This document shows, piece after piece, positions 1 through 5,356 of a stretch of 11,671 nt of DNA (positions within the stretch are counted from its first letter, which is position 1; every line of letters begins with the position of its first letter). The DNA comes from JANQRV01 sp964533785 (lineage in GTDB: Bacteria > Bacteroidota > Bacteroidia > Chitinophagales > Saprospiraceae): positions 1-11,671 of the forward strand of contig CAZHNG010000219.1 in NCBI GenBank assembly GCA_964533785.1, written 5' to 3'. The translations under genes and the position numbers were made by a program. The notes below the pieces were generated by a model. That model had not been told where the DNA came from. It searched no databases and was given only the letters and a program-made list of their open reading frames with translations.

Positions 1-49
1 TCTAGCGTCTAGCGTCTAGCGTCTAGCGTCTAGCGTCTAGCGTCTAGCG
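1..49. repeat. Perfect heptamer tandem repeat (TCTAGCG)n, at least 7 copies
   Basis: Seven uninterrupted copies of TCTAGCG run from the first base of the window, so the array may continue beyond the edge. It is non-coding and lies about 170 bp before the transporter start. Short heptamer tandem repeats of this kind are known between genes in several bacterial groups, and copy number usually varies by slippage. Function is unknown. A decayed array whose best unit is the reverse complement (CGCTAGA) is found at the other end of the window. Confidence 0.95.
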
Positions 50-140
50 TAAATTACCCCCAATTCAGTAACTCATTCAAAAAGATATACTTGAAGACTG
101 TTTCAGTCGACCAAAGGTTACAATTACAAAATGTCAATTT

Positions 141-179
141 TCGAGGTGTCACCTAGGTGTCACTTAGGTGTCACCTCGA
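141..179. repeat. Triple 11-bp palindrome array, possible operator or long hairpin
   Basis: Three tandem units occupy 144-154 (AGGTGTCACCT), 155-165 (AGGTGTCACTT) and 166-176 (AGGTGTCACCT), with TCG and CGA as flanks. Each outer unit is itself a palindrome around a central T. The whole 39 bp is also palindromic: about 19 base pairs around position 160, with one T-T mismatch (149/171) and one G-T wobble (156/164). The 11-bp spacing is close to one DNA helical turn, which suits cooperative binding of a dimeric regulator. If transcribed, it would fold as one long hairpin in the transporter's leader. It ends 42 bp before the preferred transporter start. Confidence 0.85.
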
Positions 180-221
180 AAAAATCCTTATCTTCACCCT
201 GAACATCAATACGAAAGATCA

Positions 222-1592
222 ATGTCACAAGTATCCATCAGTTCTGTCAAGCCACGTCTTTCTTTTTGGCAAATCTGGAACATGAGTTTTGGTTTTTTAG
301 GTATACAATTTGGCTTTGCTTTACAAAATGCAAACGTTAGTCGCATTTTCGAAACCCTCGGCGCCGCCAAAGATGAGTTGCCGATCCTGTGGCTCGCTGC
401 GCCCGTCACCGGTTTGCTGGTGCAGCCTATTATCGGTTATTACAGCGACCGTACCTGGCACGAAAAGTGGGGTCGCCGCCGACCGTTTTTTGCTGTTGGT
501 GCCGTACTGGCTACTATAGCGCTGTTTATCATGCCCAATTCCGTTGCACTGTGGATGGCAGTGATCATGCTTTGGTTAATGGACGCTTCGATCAACGTCA
601 GTATGGAGCCTTTTCGGGCCTTTGTAGGTGATATGTTGCCCAACGAACAACGTACCAGTGGATTTGCGATGCAAAGCTTTTTCATTGGTCTGGGTGCAGT
701 AATCGCTTCGGCATTGCCGTGGATGTTCACCAATTGGTTGGGGGTGAGCAACACTGCTGCAGAAGGAGGTATCCCTCAATCCGTCAAGTGGTCCTTTTAC
801 GTGGGGGGTGTTGCCTATTTTGCGGCGGTAATGTGGACGGTTTTTAATACAAAAGAATACCCGCCGGACGATATCGAAAAGCTGCGGGAAGAAAATGCAG
901 CCGTAGGGATCTGGGGCGGCCTGGCCGAATCTTTTCTGGGTATTTTTAAAATGCCCCGCACCATGGTGCAGTTGGCTTTCGTTCAGTTTTTTTCCTGGTT
1001 TGCTCTTTTTGCTATGTGGATCTATACGACTTCGGCGGTGACCAGCCATGTATACGGCACTTCAGATACGACCTCTTCCTTGTACAATGAAGGAGCAGAC
1101 TGGGTAGGCATTTGTTTTGCCATTTACAATGGGATCGCAGCATTGGTTGCCTTTTTGTTGCCGATCGTCGCGCGCCGCCTTAGCCGTAGGATCACCCACC
1201 TGCTGGCGCTATTTTGCGGCGGCTTGGGATTAATTTCGGTTTATTTTATCGCTGACCCCGCTTTATTATTGGTCGCAATGATAGGAGTAGGTATTGCCTG
1301 GGCCAGTATTCTTTCCATGCCATACGCCATGTTGTCGAGTATTCTTCCGGCGGAAAAGATGGGCTATTATATGGGCGTTTTCAACTTTTTCATCGTTATT
1401 CCACAGATCGTTGCTGCCGGTATTCTCGGCTTTTTATTGAAAAATTTCTTTGGCAATACTTCGATCTATGCATTGATCATCGGTGGTGTTTCATTGATCC
1501 TTGCCGGCTTGCTTTGCCTGATCGTTGAAGATAATGAGGTAATTGTAGAAGAACCAGAAAAAACACCATCACCCGTTGCCGAAGCAGTTTAA
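222..1592 (+). CDS. MFS sugar transporter, SLC45/GPH-like (12 TM)
   Basis: This is an integral inner-membrane transporter of the major facilitator superfamily, probably a proton-coupled sugar symporter. The 456-residue protein has about twelve hydrophobic helices in two halves. Between TM2 and TM3 it has the MFS loop motif, beginning GYYSD at residues 72-76 and ending in GRRRPF at 84-89. This arginine-rich form is typical of SLC45-type sucrose/maltose carriers and related GPH proteins. A basic VARRLSRR loop marks the equivalent position in the second half, and the C-terminal tail is short and acidic. The reading frame stays open back to a GTG at 168, but that codon lies inside the palindrome array, and the 18 extra residues look unlike the family. 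The ATG at 222 is therefore preferred. No Shine-Dalgarno is visible. The gene stands alone and converges on polX with a 54-bp gap. The substrate cannot be told from sequence alone. Confidence 0.85.
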   Translation: MSQVSISSVKPRLSFWQIWNMSFGFLGIQFGFALQNANVSRIFETLGAAKDELPILWLAAPVTGLLVQPIIGYYSDRTWHEKWGRRRPFFAVGAVLATIALFIMPNSVALWMAVIMLWLMDASINVSMEPFRAFVGDMLPNEQRTSGFAMQSFFIGLGAVIASALPWMFTNWLGVSNTAAEGGIPQSVKWSFYVGGVAYFAAVMWTVFNTKEYPPDDIEKLREENAAVGIWGGLAESFLGIFKMPRTMVQLAFVQFFSWFALFAMWIYTTSAVTSHVYGTSDTTSSLYNEGADWVGICFAIYNGIAALVAFLLPIVARRLSRRITHLLALFCGGLGLISVYFIADPALLLVAMIGVGIAWASILSMPYAMLSSILPAEKMGYYMGVFNFFIVIPQIVAAGILGFLLKNFFGNTSIYALIIGGVSLILAGLLCLIVEDNEVIVEEPEKTPSPVAEAV

Positions 1593-1646
1593 GGATTGGC
1601 TGGTATTGGCCCAATTAAGTGGGGCCGCCTGAAAATGAGTAAAATG

Positions 1647-3302
1647 CTATTTCAATTCACAGAAGTTGCGGAAGCCTTCTGTATCCAAGGTATTCAAACA
1701 CATTGATTTTGTAAGTCCGCCTTTACGCGCCGACAATACTCCGTAGTGAATATCCTTGATCCCCTCTTTGCTGTGGGCGTCAGGGTTGATGGCAATTTTA
1801 ACCCCTTTCTCCATGGCGTAGGGAATGAAATGCCAGTCCAGGTCCAGGCGGTAGGGATTGGCATTCAATTCAATTACCACCTGGTTCGCAGCACAGGCAT
1901 CAATGATCTTATGGTGATCGATGGGGTATCCTTGCCGGGATAATAATAACCGGCCGGTAGGGTGACCTAAGATAGACGTGTACGGATTTTCAATGGCTTT
2001 GATCAATCGGGCGGTAGCCTTTTCCTCATCCATTTTCAAATTGCTGTGGATAGAAGCAATTACAAAATCCAACTGCCGGAGTATCGCCTCCTCGTAATCC
2101 AGACTACCATCGGCAAGGATATCACTTTCGATTCCTTTGAAGAGGTAAAAATCTGCAAATTGGGCATTTAATTCATCAATCACCTGCATTTGTTCTAATA
2201 GCTGATCGGGCTTTAGTCCATTGGCGTAGACTGCGGTTTGAGAGTGATCGGTGATACCGATGTAGGCGTACCCCAGGTTTCTGGAGGCTTCTGCCATTTC
2301 TTCCAATGTATGCAGGCCATCACTGAAAGTAGTGTGGCTGTGGATGACCCCTTTGATCGCTTGCTCCGTGATCAGATCAGAAAAATCACTTTGCTTGGCT
2401 TGATCGATTACGGCGGCCGTTTCGCGCAATTCAGGGGGGATGAAATTCAATGCTACTTTTGCAAAGACTTCTCTTTCTGTTGCAAGCTCTTTGAAGTCTT
2501 CTCCAGCATATTCATCCAGGAAAGCCGACAGGAATTCCTCGCTGGCGGTGTAGCGAAATTGCTTCGATCCAAATTCATCTGGCTTGAAATGGTAAACATG
2601 CACCGGATAGTCTTCGAATGTAGTAGCGAATAAGTTTTCATTGATTTTCTGATCCAAGGTCAATAAGTTTTCAAATAGTTGGTCTACAGGACCATCATTT
2701 CCCACGATTATCTCCACACGATCCAAAATATTAGCCTGGCGGCGCATAGCCCCGGTATATTCAACAATAGCATCCGGCAATGCGGTTTTGATTTGCTCTA
2801 TTAAGGTCTCTGCCACTTCCTCTAAAGCCGCATAGTGGTATTTGTGCTTTGATTTTTGGTAGTATTCTAATTTATGTTTGAGATCTTCCTGTGTCTTTTC
2901 GCCGAATCCCTTCAGTTCGATCAGGCGATTTTCATTGACGGCATATAACAATTCTCCAACCGTTTCTATGCCCAATTCATCCCAGACCACTTTGATCTTT
3001 TTAGGCCCAAACCCTTTGATCTGCAACATCTCTTGAATACCCGCCGGGGTTTCAGCTTTATATTTTTCCAAAGTTGCCATCTTCCCTCCTTCCAATAACT
3101 CCCCGATCTTACCCGTAATTGCTTTTCCAATACCTTTAATGCTTCCTATTTCTTCAATTGTCATTTCAGATAATGGCCGATCTAACTTGCGCAAGGTATT
3201 GTAAGCAGATTGATAAGACCTGATCTTAAAGGGATTCTCCCCGTACAGCTCCATAATCTTCGCAAGTGTTTGAAAGGATTTGGCAATTTCTTTATTGGTC
3301 AT
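1647..3302 (-). CDS. polX: PolX-family protein, polymerase site degenerate, PHP exonuclease intact
   Basis: This cytosolic DNA repair protein has the full bacterial PolX layout at 551 residues, close to the usual 570. Residues 1-150 carry three helix-hairpin-helix DNA-binding motifs (GIGKAI near 57, GFGPKK near 97, GFGEKT near 132). Residues about 155-290 are a Pol beta-like nucleotidyltransferase fold. Residues about 315-550 are a PHP metal-dependent nuclease. The PHP site looks complete: H321/H323, D328, TDH at 351-353, E392, H419, H447, and D508/H510. The polymerase site is not. The family pattern GS-RR-x6-DID appears as GAMRR-x6-RVE, with R195 and E197 replacing both aspartates, and the third aspartate is H235. 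The protein is therefore probably a 3'-5' exonuclease or AP-site processing enzyme without DNA synthesis. Noncanonical PolX proteins of this sort are known. The gene is separated from the upstream genes by 260 bp that contain a hairpin, so it is probably its own unit. Confidence 0.93.
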   Translation of the reverse strand: MTNKEIAKSFQTLAKIMELYGENPFKIRSYQSAYNTLRKLDRPLSEMTIEEIGSIKGIGKAITGKIGELLEGGKMATLEKYKAETPAGIQEMLQIKGFGPKKIKVVWDELGIETVGELLYAVNENRLIELKGFGEKTQEDLKHKLEYYQKSKHKYHYAALEEVAETLIEQIKTALPDAIVEYTGAMRRQANILDRVEIIVGNDGPVDQLFENLLTLDQKINENLFATTFEDYPVHVYHFKPDEFGSKQFRYTASEEFLSAFLDEYAGEDFKELATEREVFAKVALNFIPPELRETAAVIDQAKQSDFSDLITEQAIKGVIHSHTTFSDGLHTLEEMAEASRNLGYAYIGITDHSQTAVYANGLKPDQLLEQMQVIDELNAQFADFYLFKGIESDILADGSLDYEEAILRQLDFVIASIHSNLKMDEEKATARLIKAIENPYTSILGHPTGRLLLSRQGYPIDHHKIIDACAANQVVIELNANPYRLDLDWHFIPYAMEKGVKIAINPDAHSKEGIKDIHYGVLSARKGGLTKSMCLNTLDTEGFRNFCELK

Positions 3303-3343
3303 ATGATGAATTTCAACATTTGATCGACATGCTCTGCAAAATA

Positions 3344-3382
3344 AAAATGAGCAACAAAAAGGTGATTTCAGTTGCTCATTTT
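3344..3382 (-). terminator. Strong hairpin, probable terminator between amidase and polX
   Basis: A perfect 12-bp inverted repeat (AAAATGAGCAAC at 3344-3355, GTTGCTCATTTT at 3371-3382) has a 15-nt loop. Read on the minus strand, the second arm runs into a T-rich stretch (TTTTTATTTTG), as in an intrinsic terminator. On the plus strand the tail is a shorter TTTT. It lies 180 bp after the amidase stop and only 42 bp before the polX start. It could end the upstream minus-strand transcript or act as an attenuator in a polX leader. Confidence 0.65.
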
Positions 3383-3482
3383 GTATAGAAAACGGAAAAC
3401 TTTTAATACTGAAGTAAGTGAGAAGCCAGATATAAGATGCTAGACTGTGTGTGATTGATTGTGAGGGTACTGATGCTTGCGA

Positions 3483-3518
3483 TCAGGACATTTATCGTCC
3501 TGACTGTAAACGTCAGGA
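3483..3518. repeat. Three-arm inverted repeat with two competing hairpins
   Basis: Three related arms are present: TCAGGAC at 3483-3489, GTCCTGAC at 3497-3504 and GTCAGGA at 3512-3518. The middle arm can pair with either neighbour: 3483-3489 with 3497-3503, or 3498-3504 with 3512-3518. Both stems are 7 bp with 7-nt loops and cannot form together. There is no adjacent T-tract. The element sits 45 bp downstream of the amidase stop and upstream of the likely terminator. It could be an RNA 3' end structure, a protein-binding site or a remnant of a small repeat. Confidence 0.6.
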
Positions 3519-3562
3519 GAGTGTGTAATAAGCATAACTTATAATTGTCCATCCACTTGCTA

Positions 3563-4198
3563 TCATTTATTCATAAATTTGATAATAGCCTGCACTTGTG
3601 CTTCGGCAAAACGCTCCACAATTTCATCATCCATCAACAACTTGGCATCGTCTTCATTGTCAAAAAACAGGTGTTCACCCAAAATCGCAGGCATAGCCGT
3701 TCTGGTCAATACAAAGAAACGGGCTTCTTTATCATGATCACCATCGGAGGTATCCGTACGGTAAATAATCCTGTCCCCCATCACTTCTTTCACCGTGTCC
3801 CAGTAAATTTCTGCTAATTCGTCGGATCTGGTTACGCCCGGAGTAGTGTAAATTTCAAAGCCACGTGCCCGGTGAGAGGCAGAGGCATTGGAGTGAATAG
3901 AGACAAAAATACCTCTTTTATAATTGCGGTGATACCAATTGGCAATATCTACCCGGTATTGTAGTGACAAGTCTAAATACTCATGACTCACGAACAAATA
4001 ATGGATATTCAGGTGCTCGAGCTTACTTGCCACCAAGTTAGCCATTTTTCTGTTCCATACCCCTTCGTAAAAAGTACTTCCTTTGTGAAAAGTACCGTTA
4101 TCATGCTCAAACATTTTACTGGGAGCAGTCACATAATTTCCATTGGCGTCAATACCGCCATGTCCAGCATCTAAATAAACACAAAAATTTTCGTCCAT
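3563..4198 (-). CDS. N-acetylmuramoyl-L-alanine amidase (Amidase_3), no signal peptide
   Basis: This zinc hydrolase is predicted to cut the bond between N-acetylmuramic acid and L-alanine in peptidoglycan. At 211 residues it is essentially only the catalytic Amidase_3 domain. Zinc ligands fit H13 in DAGHGG, E45 in YEGVWNR and H102 in VSIHSNA. The catalytic glutamate fits E175 in AILGEHLFFDN. The N-terminus is charged and goes straight into the first beta strand, with no signal peptide, transmembrane anchor or cell-wall-binding repeats. That is unlike the exported AmiA/AmiC-type enzymes and more like small stand-alone or phage-type amidases. How it reaches the wall is therefore unclear. The gene starts 83 bp after the tsaD stop, in the same direction, and may share its transcript. 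No Shine-Dalgarno is visible before the ATG. Confidence 0.88.
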   Translation of the reverse strand: MDENFCVYLDAGHGGIDANGNYVTAPSKMFEHDNGTFHKGSTFYEGVWNRKMANLVASKLEHLNIHYLFVSHEYLDLSLQYRVDIANWYHRNYKRGIFVSIHSNASASHRARGFEIYTTPGVTRSDELAEIYWDTVKEVMGDRIIYRTDTSDGDHDKEARFFVLTRTAMPAILGEHLFFDNEDDAKLLMDDEIVERFAEAQVQAIIKFMNK

Positions 4199-4281
4199 TT
4201 GATCTCAATTTATTATGCGGGTAATTTAATCATATTTTATTGGCTTTGAAAGAAAGGATTAAAAAAATTGCCCCTACCCCA

Positions 4282-5295
4282 TCATCCATCATTTACATTC
4301 ATCTCCCATCGCGCCAGCGGAGCAATCCCTTGATCCACAAACTCCCCTTTCAAATATTTATAATAACCCGTTACCGCGATCATTGCCGCATTATCCGTGC
4401 AATATTCAAATTTCGGAATGAACGTTTTCCATCCCAGCTCTTCTCCTGTTCGCTGTAATGATCGACGTAAGGCCGAATTAGCGGAAACCCCACCGGCAAT
4501 AGCAATAGATCGAATACCCGTTTCCTGGGCGGCCTTTCTCAATTTGTTCATAAGAATCGAAACAATTCTTTGTTGTATAGATGCACAGATATCGGTCAAA
4601 TTTTCATCAATGAACGCAGGGTTCGATTTAAGTTGCTTTTTTAGAAAATACAAAATCGAAGTTTTCAGGCCGCTAAAGCTAAAGTCCAGGCCTTCAATTT
4701 GGGGCTCGGGAAAAGAAAAGGCCGGTTGTCCTTTTTGGGCCAGTTTATCAATAATCGGACCTGCCGGATAGTCAAGTCCCAACATTTTGCCTGATTTATC
4801 AAAAGCTTCGCCCGCCGCATCATCGATCGTCTGGCCGATGACTTCCATCTCCAAATGATCCCGGACAATGACCAATTGGGTATGTCCGCCCGATACCGTC
4901 AAACATAAGAAGGGAAATTCCGGATACGGAGGTTCTGCAAAATGCGCCAACACGTGAGCCTGCATGTGATGTACATCGACTAATGGAATAGCTAAAGACA
5001 ATGCCAGAGATTTGGCAAAGGAAACCCCAACGAGCAGGGAACCCATCAACCCTGGTCCGCGCGTAAAAGCAATAGCCGACAAATCCTTAAGCTCCACACC
5101 CGCTTTCTTTAAAGCCACATCTACCACTGGAACAATATGCTTCAAATGTTCCCGCGAAGCGACCTCCGGTACTACTCCTCCGTAGTGTTGATGTACTTTT
5201 TGACCGGCCACCACATTGCTGAGTATCCGGCCATCCATTAAAACGGCGGCGGAAGTATCATCACAGGAGGATTCTATTGCTAGTATGATCGGCAT
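4282..5295 (-). CDS. tsaD: tRNA N6-adenosine threonylcarbamoyltransferase TsaD
   Basis: TsaD transfers the threonylcarbamoyl group from threonylcarbamoyl-AMP to A37 of ANN-decoding tRNAs, forming t6A. It works in the cytosol with TsaB and TsaE. The 337-residue length is normal for the family. It opens with the ASKHA-type segment ILAIESSCDDTSAAVL. Metal ligands H110 and H114 lie in HMQAH, and D301 lies in CTDNAAM. The nucleotide-binding VSGGHTQL (134-141) and AIAGGVSANSALR (265-277) segments are present, so the enzyme appears intact. The gene lies 61 bp after the stop of the large AAA+ gene and 83 bp before the amidase, all in one direction. Co-transcription is possible but not shown. TsaD is near-universal, so its neighbours are not strong functional evidence. 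Confidence 0.97.
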   Translation of the reverse strand: MPIILAIESSCDDTSAAVLMDGRILSNVVAGQKVHQHYGGVVPEVASREHLKHIVPVVDVALKKAGVELKDLSAIAFTRGPGLMGSLLVGVSFAKSLALSLAIPLVDVHHMQAHVLAHFAEPPYPEFPFLCLTVSGGHTQLVIVRDHLEMEVIGQTIDDAAGEAFDKSGKMLGLDYPAGPIIDKLAQKGQPAFSFPEPQIEGLDFSFSGLKTSILYFLKKQLKSNPAFIDENLTDICASIQQRIVSILMNKLRKAAQETGIRSIAIAGGVSANSALRRSLQRTGEELGWKTFIPKFEYCTDNAAMIAVTGYYKYLKGEFVDQGIAPLARWEMNVNDG

Positions 5296-5356
5296 AGGTT
5301 GGAGATGGTTAGATATTTATCGGCACGATAATTTATATTTAGAAGCTTAAACCAGG

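Noticed and set aside
96..108. GACTG-TTT-CAGTC small inverted repeat upstream of the transporter
   Set aside because: A 5-bp stem with a 3-nt loop is readily expected by chance and has no supporting context.
168..221. GTG-start extension of the transporter (18 extra residues)
   Set aside because: The GTG lies inside the palindrome array, and the added residues are polar and unlike transporter N-termini. The ATG at 222 gives a normal start just before the KPRLSFWQIWN segment.
576..1049. 157-residue open frame on the minus strand inside the transporter gene
   Set aside because: It is a shadow of the transporter coding sequence, with low-complexity, unfamily-like composition and no recognisable domain.
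1608..1626. GGCCC / GGGCC inverted repeat between the convergent transporter and polX genes
   Set aside because: The stem is only 5 bp with no T-tract on either strand, too weak to call a terminator.
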